Source of the DNA: Leucothrix arctica
GTDB lineage: Bacteria; Pseudomonadota; Gammaproteobacteria; Thiotrichales; Thiotrichaceae
Direction of reading: 5' to 3'
DNA length: 50,687 nt
Assembly (NCBI RefSeq): GCF_003172895.1
Contig: NZ_QGKL01000037.1
Location: 1-50,687 of the forward strand
The first letter of the stretch is position 1; each line of letters starts with the position of its first letter. Shown here piece after piece: positions 1-9,391 of the stretch. The notes below the pieces were generated by a model that was not told the DNA's origin, made no database searches, and worked only from the letters and a program-made list of their open reading frames with translations. A program made the translations under genes and the position numbers.

Positions 1-322
<322 letters not shown>

Positions 323-464
323 ATAACCTTGAATGGTTTGTTGAGAGAAAGTGTGACAAACAGACAATAGCGGGTAACCGCTACTAGATTATTACTTATT
401 CGTGAGCCTGTTGTGGGCCGTTGACTGAGGTTAACGTATTGACAACAGGTATCACACACCGGTT

Positions 465-583
465 TTCTTGGTAACCATAGAGACATTGAACCACCTGATC
501 CCATCTCGAACTCAGCAGTGAAAAGTGTCATCGCCGATGATAGTGTGGGGTTTCCCCATGTGAAAGTAGGTCATTGCCAAGAT
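465..583 (+). rRNA. rrf: 5S ribosomal RNA
   Basis: This is about 119 nt with the conserved 5S core (ctcgaactcagcagtgaaa, then cgccgatgatagtgtggggt). The terminal helix pairs cttgg (467-471) with ccaag (577-581). It lies downstream of 23S in the usual 23S-5S order. The exact ends are inferred from the terminal helix. Confidence 0.95.
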
Positions 584-592
584 TTAATAGGA

Positions 593-631
593 AGCCCTGT
601 TTACAGATAATACTGTGACAGGGCTTTTTTT
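593..631 (+). terminator. Rho-independent terminator of the rRNA operon
   Basis: A perfect 8-bp stem (agccctgt 593-600 with acagggct 618-625) is followed directly by seven T. It lies ten bases past 5S and closes the rRNA transcription unit. Confidence 0.92.
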
Positions 632-719
632 ATGCCTGAAATAAGGTGAGTAGTTGTACATCTAGATAATCAAAATAGCGTTAATATACGCTTACTGAAA
701 AGAAAGACTGGAGAGTCAT

Positions 720-2177
720 ATGAAAAGTGAAGTAATAACAACTCATACACTTTTTCATCACTATATTAGAGAGCTAGAGAATGCAAAAGAAGCTATTGCT
801 CAGACTGATAAGTATTTGAAGCCAGATAGCCCTAACTATTTAGTAAGTTATATAGAGAAATTAGAAAGTCTCCAGCTATTAGGACAAGATCAGTTAGAAA
901 AAATAACGAGAGCCAAAGCTAATTTAGGCGCATACAAATTAAGGGCGTCTCAGGCCCAAAATATTTTAGATAATCATCCTAAAAAATTAGCCGAACTCAC
1001 GGGAAGTAATGATGTTTTTTTAGCTCCACCCGAGCGACAACATGAATGCTTATATATTTTAGATCAAGAAACCTGTCATGCAAGCTGTGTAAGTGAGGAA
1101 GCTTCTCCAAGAACAACAGTAAAGTTCTCGGGTAAAAGTAATATACAGCTACTTCATGAAGAACAAACCGATGCTGTAAGAGTGTGGCACCACAATGTTC
1201 AAGTTAGTAACTTGTGTATAACTGATCTACGCCATTACAACGATTCACATCGTGACGCAATACAGCTAATTCCCCCCGTATTACATAAAGAAATTAATGG
1301 TGTTTCGCGTCGTTTAGGTGATCAGTTAGCAGGGACTATATTGAATGATGTATGTATTCGAGATTGCAAAATTGAAGCACCTAATGGTCCACTTCAGGGT
1401 GTTTTTGCTAGTGATGGGATGCACCGTAATCTTCGAATTATAAATAATGACATTAAAACGCTCGGCTCTCATACGATTTCTATAGCAGGACTTTTAACTG
1501 GAGGTGTTATTTCAGGGAACAAGTTACATAAAGTCGAGGGTGGTGAAACGCCTCAAATAAGGCTATATCCAGCTAGAATCGGTGGCAATATGGCTGAAGA
1601 TGGTGTCGTAACAATACTGTCCTTTGCAAAAGAAAAGGGCTGTGATTTAGTTGAATATGCTGAAGTAGATACTGGCTCTGAAGGTAATGTATTAACTCTT
1701 GAGGATGGTAGTTCCAGCCCATTAGAGATTACTGATTTAAGGCATGAAATTCCAACAAATATCGAGCATATGTCTTTAGGATTAACTGATTTTAATTACA
1801 ATGCCTACCTTGAAGAATTTAGTATGACTCAGTATTCGGAGTATGTTGAAAGTGATCCAGTTGGTGCTAATCAGTTACAAGCTTGGTTGAGACTAAGGTC
1901 TGAAGAGTATTCTAAGGGGCGTCCAGAAGGTCATCAGTTGGGGCAGCCTAGTAGTGAACAACAGCATATTGGCCGAAATGATTTAGCTCCTGCGCTTGAA
2001 ATCTTACGTAGCGGTGGGCTGGGTGATATCTATATTAGTGAAATTAGACAGACAGCAATACGTAGTTTCATCATGAAGCGCATAGCAATCAAACATGGAA
2101 AGATAGCTCCTTTAAAAGATCTAGGGAGTAATAATGCTCGTCGTGAATTGATACTACGTTTTCTATTAGCCAAGTAA
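720..2177 (+). CDS. Hypothetical protein, possible right-handed beta-helix
   Basis: This is a 485-residue protein that I do not recognise as a named family. The start ATG has a purine-rich site (tggagag) just upstream. The N-terminal ~100 residues look helical and charged. Residues ~125-280 contain short strand-turn repeats (VSNLCITDL, LNDVCIRDCKI, NLRIINNDIK, GGVISGNKL), the pattern seen in parallel beta-helix proteins such as pectate-lyase-like folds. No signal peptide is seen, so it is probably cytoplasmic or exported by another route. The C-terminal ~100 residues (from about LAPALEILRSGGLGD) look helical. It follows the rRNA terminator, so it has its own promoter, and its last 12 bases overlap the convergent downstream gene. 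Function is unknown. Confidence 0.75.
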   Translation: MKSEVITTHTLFHHYIRELENAKEAIAQTDKYLKPDSPNYLVSYIEKLESLQLLGQDQLEKITRAKANLGAYKLRASQAQNILDNHPKKLAELTGSNDVFLAPPERQHECLYILDQETCHASCVSEEASPRTTVKFSGKSNIQLLHEEQTDAVRVWHHNVQVSNLCITDLRHYNDSHRDAIQLIPPVLHKEINGVSRRLGDQLAGTILNDVCIRDCKIEAPNGPLQGVFASDGMHRNLRIINNDIKTLGSHTISIAGLLTGGVISGNKLHKVEGGETPQIRLYPARIGGNMAEDGVVTILSFAKEKGCDLVEYAEVDTGSEGNVLTLEDGSSSPLEITDLRHEIPTNIEHMSLGLTDFNYNAYLEEFSMTQYSEYVESDPVGANQLQAWLRLRSEEYSKGRPEGHQLGQPSSEQQHIGRNDLAPALEILRSGGLGDIYISEIRQTAIRSFIMKRIAIKHGKIAPLKDLGSNNARRELILRFLLAK

Positions 2178-2999
2178 CAATGCAAGTACTGACAGTGCCA
2201 GCCATGTAACTATGTGCGCGACCATCCAGAATGAATAACGTTTCAGTAATTTATCTGGAGGGATACTAGAAATAATAAAGGGTCTACCATCTGTAGTCTG
2301 TTCTACTATGTGTGAAGCAGACTGTCTGTATTCGTGATCATGGTTATTGTCTACGACTACTTCTGCTGCCTGTCGTGCAACCATTAGTTCATGCTGATCT
2401 ATTTTTCCATTACCATTTTTGTCAAAGCGATGAAGCATTTCAACATGATCTTTTTTCCAATCTGCTAAGAGGTGTAGTGTTGCCTGACGTTTGTCCGTAT
2501 CCGTGTAATGGCGACTAAGTGTTGTTAGCTGTCCTAAAATATAAACTGTTTCGCCGGGGTGTATGGCTCTGTACCAGTGTTGTTGTCGGTTGAATAGTGG
2601 GGCAATGATTTCGGCCTTTTGTGGGTCGACAGTACAACTACCATACTCATCTGTCACAAGAAATCCATCAACACTGCGTTGTTTAGGTGTGCAAAACCAA
2701 ACCGTAGGTGGAAGATAAAAAGGTCCTGGCCCTGTTTCGCCAAGGAAAGTCATTGCCGTCCCTTCTAGCTCCACATACCCTTGCGCAACTGTTCGCAATG
2801 ATGTCCTGCAAGTGTCACTTAGAGTTCTAAACCTTTTAAAAAGAATTAGTGATGCAATTAAACTACTGACAGCAAAAATGGCTAAATAAACAGGCCTTTC
2901 ACTAGATGGAATAATAAATACAATCAACGCTAAAAAGCAGGGATACAACCAGTTGCTGAAAATAGCGACCAATAAGCCTCTTAAGGAAAATAGATACAT
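2166..2999 (-). CDS. GIDE-type membrane protein with EF-hand
   Basis: This 277-residue protein has N-terminal membrane segments (about residues 10-30 and 35-55) and a C-terminal one (about 257-276). The middle has a GIDE-like region (YRAIHPGETVYILGQL), the fold of the MUL1/GIDE ubiquitin-ligase family found without a RING in bacteria. It also has one clear EF-hand loop, DKNGNGKIDQHE, predicted to bind calcium. It follows lemA on the same strand with a 23-bp gap, and the pairing of LemA with a GIDE-domain membrane protein is common in bacteria. The molecular role is not established. Membrane-stress or envelope signalling gated by calcium is an inference. Its 3' end overlaps the convergent neighbour by 12 bases. 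Confidence 0.82.
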   Translation of the reverse strand: MYLFSLRGLLVAIFSNWLYPCFLALIVFIIPSSERPVYLAIFAVSSLIASLILFKRFRTLSDTCRTSLRTVAQGYVELEGTAMTFLGETGPGPFYLPPTVWFCTPKQRSVDGFLVTDEYGSCTVDPQKAEIIAPLFNRQQHWYRAIHPGETVYILGQLTTLSRHYTDTDKRQATLHLLADWKKDHVEMLHRFDKNGNGKIDQHELMVARQAAEVVVDNNHDHEYRQSASHIVEQTTDGRPFIISSIPPDKLLKRYSFWMVAHIVTWLALSVLALLLG

Positions 3000-3022
3000 C
3001 GGGTATCCCTACTTATTGAAAA

Positions 3023-3598
3023 TTAGCTTTTGAAAGCATCGGCAACGGATACATCATTTAGCTCGCTCAACTGAAACTCCATTAACTGGAAAGCTTCAAA
3101 GTTAAAGATGTTAGCAACGATATTGTCTGGGAATTGTTCTCGACGAGTATTCATGGTCGCTGCAGATTCATTATAAAACTCACGACGGTCAGAAATACTA
3201 TCTTCAAGCGAGGTAATACGGGTCTGTAAGCGCAGGAAAGCATCACTTGCTTTAAGTTCTGGGTAGTCCTCTACCACTGAAAATAAGTTAATTAAGCTAT
3301 TTTCTAGAGAGTGCTCGGCACTACTTAGTTGTTGGATATCACCAGATTGAAGCGCTGCTTCAGCATTTTTTCTTGCAGCAATGACGCGAACAAGTGTTTC
3401 TTGTTCGTAGTCCATGTGTTGTTTGCAAGTATCAATAAGTTTTGGCAGCTCACTGTTACGCTGTTTTAGGAGAATATCTATATTACTCCATGACTTCTTG
3501 GCGTTATTTTTTAACGTGACGAGTTGGTTATAGATTGCGATACCCCAAGCAAAGGGGGCAACAATAAGTGAAGTGAAAATGATTAGTCCAATATTCAT
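3023..3598 (-). CDS. lemA: LemA family protein
   Basis: This is 191 residues, the usual length for LemA. One N-terminal membrane segment (about residues 3-22) precedes a long four-helix-bundle region. The sequence carries family hallmarks: YNQLVTLKNNAKKSWSNIDILLKQR, an ENSLINLFSVVEDYPELKASD core, and RREFYNESAATMNTRREQFP followed by FNFEAFQL. LemA is a membrane-anchored helical protein of unclear function. It is the first gene of a two-gene unit with the GIDE/EF-hand protein. Confidence 0.93.
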   Translation of the reverse strand: MNIGLIIFTSLIVAPFAWGIAIYNQLVTLKNNAKKSWSNIDILLKQRNSELPKLIDTCKQHMDYEQETLVRVIAARKNAEAALQSGDIQQLSSAEHSLENSLINLFSVVEDYPELKASDAFLRLQTRITSLEDSISDRREFYNESAATMNTRREQFPDNIVANIFNFEAFQLMEFQLSELNDVSVADAFKS

Positions 3599-3674
3599 GG
3601 CAGCAATATTATTTTTGTTAGTGATGATTTTTAGTCTATCAGTTACTTATGCCATGCTTCTTCGTTATCCGATA

Positions 3675-3704
3675 ATAGGGAAAGCCTTGGCAGGCTTCCC
3701 CTAT
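3675..3704. terminator. Intergenic hairpin, possible terminator
   Basis: A 12-bp stem with one A-C mismatch (3675-3686 with 3693-3704) and a 6-base loop lies between the end of the glutamate dehydrogenase gene and the start of lemA. There is no clear T-run on the minus strand, so it may be an mRNA-stabilising hairpin rather than a terminator. Confidence 0.4.
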
Positions 3705-3727
3705 ATCAACAATAGTTGTTTCTTATC

Positions 3728-6709
3728 TTATTTGATACGTTTTAGCTGTGCATCAATTAAGTCTTCGTACAAACTATTATCATTTCCTGCATACACCATC
3801 GCTGAGGCTAGCTTACTCGCTAAAATAGCGTAGGTAACTTTCTTCGGTAAGCGATCAATACGCTCATGCCATTTCTTGTTATCACGGATGATAGAAGGCA
3901 TGTGATTGAGGATAGCGGAGATATGATTAGGCTGGTTACAGCGTTCAGGGTTCGCTTGGAAGAACTCGAACATGCGTGCGTAATGTGAATTAATCTCACG
4001 ACTGATCTTATTAGAAAGGTCAGTATACGTAATCGCACCTTCTTGTTGCTTGTAGCGTAATAAGATTGCTTCAGCTTCCTGCTCTGCCATACGGTTAAGT
4101 ATTACGATGACATCATCTACATACTCATCTTTGTTAGCCAAAAACTCTTCTTCACTAAGCATTAAGTTAGCAATGATTTCGTAAGAAGAAGAGATAACAC
4201 CACACTTATTGGCAGACGCATCACGCATGATCACAACACCATTTTGTTGCAGCATCGTACGTGCTTTTGGTGTGATGAACGAGTTTGCACCCTCTACGAT
4301 AACCGAAGAGCTTGGCGTGCCATCTTTAAGGAAAAATCGCTCAGCATTACTAGCGTCAATCGTTTCAGGACGCCCGCCTGCAGGGATGAATAAGTCGGTT
4401 TCGACAGTGAAAACTAAGTTGTTAAACAGCTTATAGAACGCATCTGTTGAAATCCATTCTTCTTCAATTCCAGATTCTGTCATGATCAACTTACGATACA
4501 TCACACTCATGTCTTCTTTACGTGTCTGCATGCGATAAATCATGAAGCCACCAACATGCAAAGCAGAGGTATCAAAACCATCAAGATCAGTTTTTAAAAT
4601 GACCTTGCTCATTGCTTCTTTATCGAGACCTTCTGGGTCAAAGAGTGCGCCCGTTCCATCGATAATGAGTTTGATCGCAACATTAGGGCAGCGCTCATAA
4701 AGCAGGCGCATACCATTACCGGCAACATCACCATTCGGGCCACCAGTAAACTTCACACTGAAGCGATCTTGGTGCATATCTATACCCAAAGACTTCATGG
4801 TTACTTCTGCAAAACGAATTACACCGATTGACGTTACACCGTAGTCTTTATGGTTAATACCAACCTGCTTACTCGACATGATGCCGGTACCAAGTACATA
4901 GCCACGCTCTTTTGCGGTCTTTGCAATTAGCTCGATCATGACGTTGTGCATGTTTTCATCTGGGCCAAGTTCGATAGGCTCATCTTGACCATAATAATCG
5001 ACAACACGTAAGTCTTTAGCTAAGCCATTTTCAGTAATATACAAATCCAAGAAGGCATTAATAAAGCCGAATTGAAGCTTATACAGGTACTGTTGACGCT
5101 GCTCAGCGGTCGAACGAGGGTCAATATTAAGGATGGCAACCATCTTAGAGCCACCTTCATAAATATCCTTGTTCTTAAGGTGTTGTGTGTGTGCCAGTAC
5201 ATAGTTCTCTTTAAAGATCGTACTTGCGCTCGTAATATAATCGTCACGACTCTGAGTGATCAAGGTTCTCCAGCCACCACGTGCAATATCAGAGAAACCA
5301 ATGTGATAACCCGAGCCTCGACGACCTGAGAAGTAGGTAATACGGAATGGGCGATCAGTCGGAAGGTCATTAGTAAACGATGCATCCAGAGTTTCTAAGT
5401 ACTTAGGGTCTAAACGGAAGGCTAGTGCATGCTTCTCTGGAACAAAGAAGTTTGTCTTAAGACAGAACCGAATGAATGATGTTGCACAGCTAAAGATTGT
5501 GCGACGGAAACTATCTAACTTACGACGCCCAGAGTTGAATGATTCAACCATTTCAAGCGTCTTTGTTAGTTCCGCTTCGTAATCAGATTTACGGTCTTTT
5601 GTATCAATCTCAGGGTTGAAGCGAGTGTAAAATAGATTTAATAATTGACCACTGATACTTGGATTATTGTGGAACGCAGGCATGATGTTTTCTAGATCGA
5701 AAAGATCCGGATCGCTGTGCGCTAAGTTAGTGTGACAGAAACCAATCATTGCAGTAATTAATGTTGCATCGTTACCCGTCATCAAACCGGTTTCAACGAG
5801 TGCTCTATAACTGCTTGCACCTGTAGACAAAATTTGAGTGTTGTATAGCTCACGTTTTAGCGTTGCGTAGAGTGGACTACCTGCATTAAGAGGCTGCTCA
5901 TCGCGAGGTTTTACATAGAACGTTGCAAGGAAACAAGGTGATAAATCATGATCAATCGTCTGGGCATATGAGCGCTTTACACTGATATTTAATCGTTGGA
6001 ATACTTCCAGTAGCTGCACTACAAAACCAGCATGAGGCGGGTTGGTCACACCAAAGGAGATACGATATTCACCATGGCTTGTTGTTTCACGGCGAAGATA
6101 AATACCACCATTATTTTCGGTATCACTGTAAAGGCGTAATAACCTAGCAATACGCTTAACGGGTGATAGACGCACATACTCTCTATCTGTATTCCAAATT
6201 GTCCCTAGTAAATCTGGAATAGTGCTGACGTCAAAACCATCGTCTAACACTTTCATCGCTTCAGTCGTGTTAGCTATTGTTTCTGCAGGGACTTCTGTTT
6301 GCTGTTGGTCATCATCTGAACGATGGCCAGTGGAGTTGAAGTTACAGCGAACTACCTCTAGATTCATTTCACTGTTTGGCAGCTGACCAAATGATGTCGT
6401 TATTTCTAAGTAAGTAATTTTCTGCAGCGGTATATTATGCAGTGTTCGATACAGCGAACCTTTCTCATCAATCTGAGCAAGCATCAAGCACTCGGGGCGA
6501 TCAACAAGTGTTAAGCGCTTATAGTTCTCTAGTCTATGCAAACTAGTTGCTAGTAATGACAGCGCATCGCTCTCATCTTGATTAAGTCTAAGGAAGTAAG
6601 GGCTCATTTGTTGTTTAAGCCACTCAATGTTCTCATCTAACTTAAGGTGTGCAGAGTTAGCTTTTTCAGCTAGTACCTCAGCAACACTATCTGTACTATT
6701 GTAATTCAT
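3728..6709 (-). CDS. NAD-dependent glutamate dehydrogenase, large (about 115 kDa) class
   Basis: This enzyme deaminates L-glutamate to 2-oxoglutarate and ammonium with NAD, feeding amino-acid carbon to the TCA cycle. At ~993 residues it fits the 115-kDa class, not the 50-kDa or 180-kDa classes. The N-terminal half is regulatory. The core shows FSDIARGGWR, KENYVLAHTQHLKNKDIYEGG with the substrate-site lysines, a GPDENM segment, and the nucleotide-binding part (KFTGGPNGDVAGNG, then IVEGANSFITPKAR). Two starts are possible: TTG at 6733 with AAGG upstream, or ATG at 6709 with AAGAG upstream. I chose the ATG. It is divergent from nadE, which suits a pair linked through NAD, although no shared regulator is visible. 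Confidence 0.93.
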   Translation of the reverse strand: MNYNSTDSVAEVLAEKANSAHLKLDENIEWLKQQMSPYFLRLNQDESDALSLLATSLHRLENYKRLTLVDRPECLMLAQIDEKGSLYRTLHNIPLQKITYLEITTSFGQLPNSEMNLEVVRCNFNSTGHRSDDDQQQTEVPAETIANTTEAMKVLDDGFDVSTIPDLLGTIWNTDREYVRLSPVKRIARLLRLYSDTENNGGIYLRRETTSHGEYRISFGVTNPPHAGFVVQLLEVFQRLNISVKRSYAQTIDHDLSPCFLATFYVKPRDEQPLNAGSPLYATLKRELYNTQILSTGASSYRALVETGLMTGNDATLITAMIGFCHTNLAHSDPDLFDLENIMPAFHNNPSISGQLLNLFYTRFNPEIDTKDRKSDYEAELTKTLEMVESFNSGRRKLDSFRRTIFSCATSFIRFCLKTNFFVPEKHALAFRLDPKYLETLDASFTNDLPTDRPFRITYFSGRRGSGYHIGFSDIARGGWRTLITQSRDDYITSASTIFKENYVLAHTQHLKNKDIYEGGSKMVAILNIDPRSTAEQRQQYLYKLQFGFINAFLDLYITENGLAKDLRVVDYYGQDEPIELGPDENMHNVMIELIAKTAKERGYVLGTGIMSSKQVGINHKDYGVTSIGVIRFAEVTMKSLGIDMHQDRFSVKFTGGPNGDVAGNGMRLLYERCPNVAIKLIIDGTGALFDPEGLDKEAMSKVILKTDLDGFDTSALHVGGFMIYRMQTRKEDMSVMYRKLIMTESGIEEEWISTDAFYKLFNNLVFTVETDLFIPAGGRPETIDASNAERFFLKDGTPSSSVIVEGANSFITPKARTMLQQNGVVIMRDASANKCGVISSSYEIIANLMLSEEEFLANKDEYVDDVIVILNRMAEQEAEAILLRYKQQEGAITYTDLSNKISREINSHYARMFEFFQANPERCNQPNHISAILNHMPSIIRDNKKWHERIDRLPKKVTYAILASKLASAMVYAGNDNSLYEDLIDAQLKRIK

Positions 6710-6964
6710 GATACTACTCTTAAGATTTTTCAATAATGACCTTATGGATATCCTACGCCTTTAATTTTCTACGTAAATAACTATTTTGATATTCTCAGTT
6801 GAATAATTGTCTACCTTTTAACGGTCTTATTAGGTCAAGTAATATGTTTTAGGTGTGAAATGTAGTGTTTTATCTTGTTTGTACTACTTTGATCAGTAAC
6901 AGTGCTTTCTGACGTTTTTTTGCATACCATTAAGTCTTTAGACTCATTAATAGTGGATGCAAAT

Positions 6965-7756
6965 ATGAACAACACAGCAGTTATTGATTATATTGTTGAC
7001 TGGATGAAGGGCTACGTCATTAAATCATCGACTAAAGGATTTGTTGTTGGCGTTTCGGGTGGGATTGATTCCGCACTAACTTCAACGTTGGCCGCTAAAA
7101 CTGGTCTTCCTGTGCTTTGCCTTGAAATGCCAATTCACCAAGCTGACTCTCAAGTGACCCGCGCACGTGAACATATTCAGCAGCTTGAAGCTAAGTATCC
7201 TAACGTCAGCTCTATTGAGACAGACTTAACGCCTGTTTTTGATCAGTTTGTTGACGGCTTACCTGCCGTTGAAAGTGAAGACTTGCGCTTCTTATCACTC
7301 GCTAATGCACGTGCACGTTTACGCATGACTACTTTGTATTACTTTGCTGGCTTGCATAACTATATTGTTGCGGGCACGGGAAATAAGGTTGAAGATTTTG
7401 GTGTTGGCTTTTACACAAAGTACGGTGATGGTGGCGTTGATATAAGCCCGATTGCAGACCTTATGAAAACTGAAGTGTTTAGTTTAGCCAAAACGTTAGG
7501 TGTCATTGATGCTATTCAAGTCGCTAAACCAACAGATGGTTTGTGGGGTGATGACCGTTCCGATGAAGATCAAATCGGTGCAAGTTACCCTGAGTTAGAA
7601 TGGGCTATGAAGTATGACGAAAGCAGTCAGCCAGAAACAACGTTGACTGAGCGCGAGAAAGAAGTCTTAGCAATTTACACACGCTTAAATCGTGCTAACC
7701 AGCATAAAATGAATTCTATCCCTGTTTGCGATATTCCAGCTGAGTTGATGAGTTAA
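6965..7756 (+). CDS. nadE: NAD+ synthetase, ammonia-dependent type
   Basis: NadE adenylates nicotinic acid adenine dinucleotide and amidates it to NAD, the last step of NAD synthesis. The N-type ATP-pyrophosphatase P-loop SGGIDSA is clear, followed by EDFGVGFYTKYGDGGVDI and the end-region motif PTDGLWGDDRSDE. There is no N-terminal glutaminase domain, so ammonia is the expected nitrogen donor. The frame is open back to a GTG at 6902. I chose the ATG at 6965 (263 residues) because the family normally begins about 30 residues before the P-loop and the extra 21 residues look unrelated. The ribosome site is weak for either start. Confidence 0.93.
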   Translation: MNNTAVIDYIVDWMKGYVIKSSTKGFVVGVSGGIDSALTSTLAAKTGLPVLCLEMPIHQADSQVTRAREHIQQLEAKYPNVSSIETDLTPVFDQFVDGLPAVESEDLRFLSLANARARLRMTTLYYFAGLHNYIVAGTGNKVEDFGVGFYTKYGDGGVDISPIADLMKTEVFSLAKTLGVIDAIQVAKPTDGLWGDDRSDEDQIGASYPELEWAMKYDESSQPETTLTEREKEVLAIYTRLNRANQHKMNSIPVCDIPAELMS

Positions 7757-7776
7757 GCTTCACTAATTTCAGTGAG

Positions 7777-7806
7777 TAAAAGGCTGCCCACTGTGGCAGC
7801 CTTTTA
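7777..7806. terminator. Bidirectional rho-independent terminator
   Basis: A perfect 12-bp stem (taaaaggctgcc 7777-7788 with ggcagcctttta 7795-7806) and a 6-base loop lie between nadE and the convergent YHS gene. The A-rich and T-rich flanks let it serve both strands. Confidence 0.85.
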
Positions 7807-7852
7807 CATGTTGGTTCTCTTTCCTAAATAAGATTATAGCGAGTGGCTTCCC

Positions 7853-8311
7853 TTATTTTGCTAATACTGAAGGCCACTGCACATCTGCTTTTTTGATGTT
7901 ACCTGGAATGTCCGCACTCCACTGAGTTTGAACATCTTGGCTATAGTTTAGGTACAGTTTTCCATCTTCTATATGCCACGCATTAGGATCTGTTTTAACG
8001 GCTGCGCCTTGAATGACAGCCCAAGCGCAATATCCACCGTACTGAGGTGCATACTTTTCTGGTGCAGCAACGAAGTCTGTTTTGTTAGCTTCATTTTTGA
8101 AGTACCACTTAGCGCCATTCCATTCGTAGGAATACTTATTCTCACCTTTTACTGGCTTGCTGTCTTTAAAGTAGGCAACAGGGTCATACCCGTCAATAGC
8201 ACTACCAAACAGATTGGTATGAATCGGTTCTACAGCGAATGCATTTCCTGCAACGAAGAGACTAAGAAGTAGGGCAAGTGGCCAGTGAAGAAGTTGTTTG
8301 ATTGAAGGCAT
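7853..8311 (-). CDS. Exported YHS-domain protein
   Basis: This 152-residue protein has a signal peptide (hydrophobic LALLLSLFVAGNAFA, cleavage near residue 26). The rest is one YHS domain, visible as the DGYDPVAYF motif, the YEWNGAKWYF strand pair and APQYGGYCAWAV. YHS domains are small and often found on metal-transport or metal-binding proteins. This one has a single Cys after the signal peptide, in GYCAW. It is convergent to nadE and divergent from the aldose epimerase, so probably monocistronic. A periplasmic metal or redox role is inferred from the domain and from the nearby Cys-rich cytochrome. The real ligand is unknown. Confidence 0.9.
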   Translation of the reverse strand: MPSIKQLLHWPLALLLSLFVAGNAFAVEPIHTNLFGSAIDGYDPVAYFKDSKPVKGENKYSYEWNGAKWYFKNEANKTDFVAAPEKYAPQYGGYCAWAVIQGAAVKTDPNAWHIEDGKLYLNYSQDVQTQWSADIPGNIKKADVQWPSVLAK

Positions 8312-8489
8312 GATTAATAGCTCGTTTAAAGGTTGAAAAAAGTCGAGGCAAAATTAATAATTTCAGGAGTATTTGCCTGCACTTAATGGTTGTACGCTAC
8401 AGTTTATTGATTGGATGAATATAACAACGCTCAGAAACTTGCGAGCGGGGCTATTTAATGGATGTGTTTACTAGGAGGACAGAGTCAAA

Positions 8490-9362
8490 ATGCTTGAGAT
8501 TAGCAATAAGGATGTTGTTTTACAGATAAGAGATGACTTGGGGGCTGCCATTTCACGTTATGACTTTGTTGATGGTCATGCAATCTTTCGTCCAGCGCCT
8601 GGCGACTCTAAGCTGCCTTTTGAAATGGCTTGTAATTTATTGGTTCCTTGGTGTAATCGTATCTCTGATGGCGGCTTTTTTTGTAATGATACATTTTACC
8701 CTTTAGCGCCAAATATTGAAGGTGATGAGAGTCCGTTACATGGTGATGCTTTTCTAAAAGCATGGACTTGCATTGCGACCTCAGACACATCTTTAACACT
8801 TGAATTGGTATCTAAGAATCTTGGACCTTTTGAGTATCGAGCGGAGGTGATTTACACCTTGCAGGGTAAAGATTTGACTATTGATTTGTCAGTAACAAAC
8901 TTGAGCACTCTCGAGTTACCTTACGGTCTGGGCTTACACCCTTGGTTTAAGCAGGATGAAGATACTGAAATTCAGGCGTCTATACAGCATGTAATAACCA
9001 GTAACGAGCATAACTTACCTGAATCTAAAGTGGTTGTTTCTGATAAGCCAGAACTGGACTTTCGAACATCTAATAAGTTACCTGTAACAGGGCTTGATAA
9101 CTGTTTTACTGGCTGGGATCAACGTGCGGTTTTGACTTGGCCGTCACGTAATATGAGTGTTGTTGTAGACGCGGGCAAAAACTTCACAGAATGTCATATT
9201 TACTCAAAAAATAGGCAGGGGAGCTTTTTCTGTTTTGAGCCGGTGACACATCCTGTTAACGCTCATAACTGGCCTGATCAATCACTCAAGGGTTTAACGT
9301 TATTACGAGAGGGCGAAACGATAACAACCCACTGTCGTTTTTCACCTGAAATAAATGAATAA
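8490..9362 (+). CDS. Aldose 1-epimerase family protein
   Basis: This is a 290-residue GalM-like beta-sandwich enzyme that interconverts anomers of an aldose or a related hexose phosphate. Conserved family positions are visible: NRISDGGF, SPLHGDAF with the substrate His, GLGLHPWF with the second His, and CFEPVTHPVN with the probable catalytic base Glu. The start is well supported by an AGGAGG site about 12 bases upstream of the ATG. A distant paralogue of galM is likely, and the true sugar cannot be read from sequence. It precedes the DUF6969-like gene by 29 bases and may be co-transcribed with it. Confidence 0.9.
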   Translation: MLEISNKDVVLQIRDDLGAAISRYDFVDGHAIFRPAPGDSKLPFEMACNLLVPWCNRISDGGFFCNDTFYPLAPNIEGDESPLHGDAFLKAWTCIATSDTSLTLELVSKNLGPFEYRAEVIYTLQGKDLTIDLSVTNLSTLELPYGLGLHPWFKQDEDTEIQASIQHVITSNEHNLPESKVVVSDKPELDFRTSNKLPVTGLDNCFTGWDQRAVLTWPSRNMSVVVDAGKNFTECHIYSKNRQGSFFCFEPVTHPVNAHNWPDQSLKGLTLLREGETITTHCRFSPEINE

Positions 9363-9391
9363 AAACCAGACATATTCATAATGCATCTACT

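Noticed and set aside
323-464. tRNA gene in the 23S-5S spacer
   Set aside because: No cloverleaf, anticodon stem or TTCGA-type arm was found.
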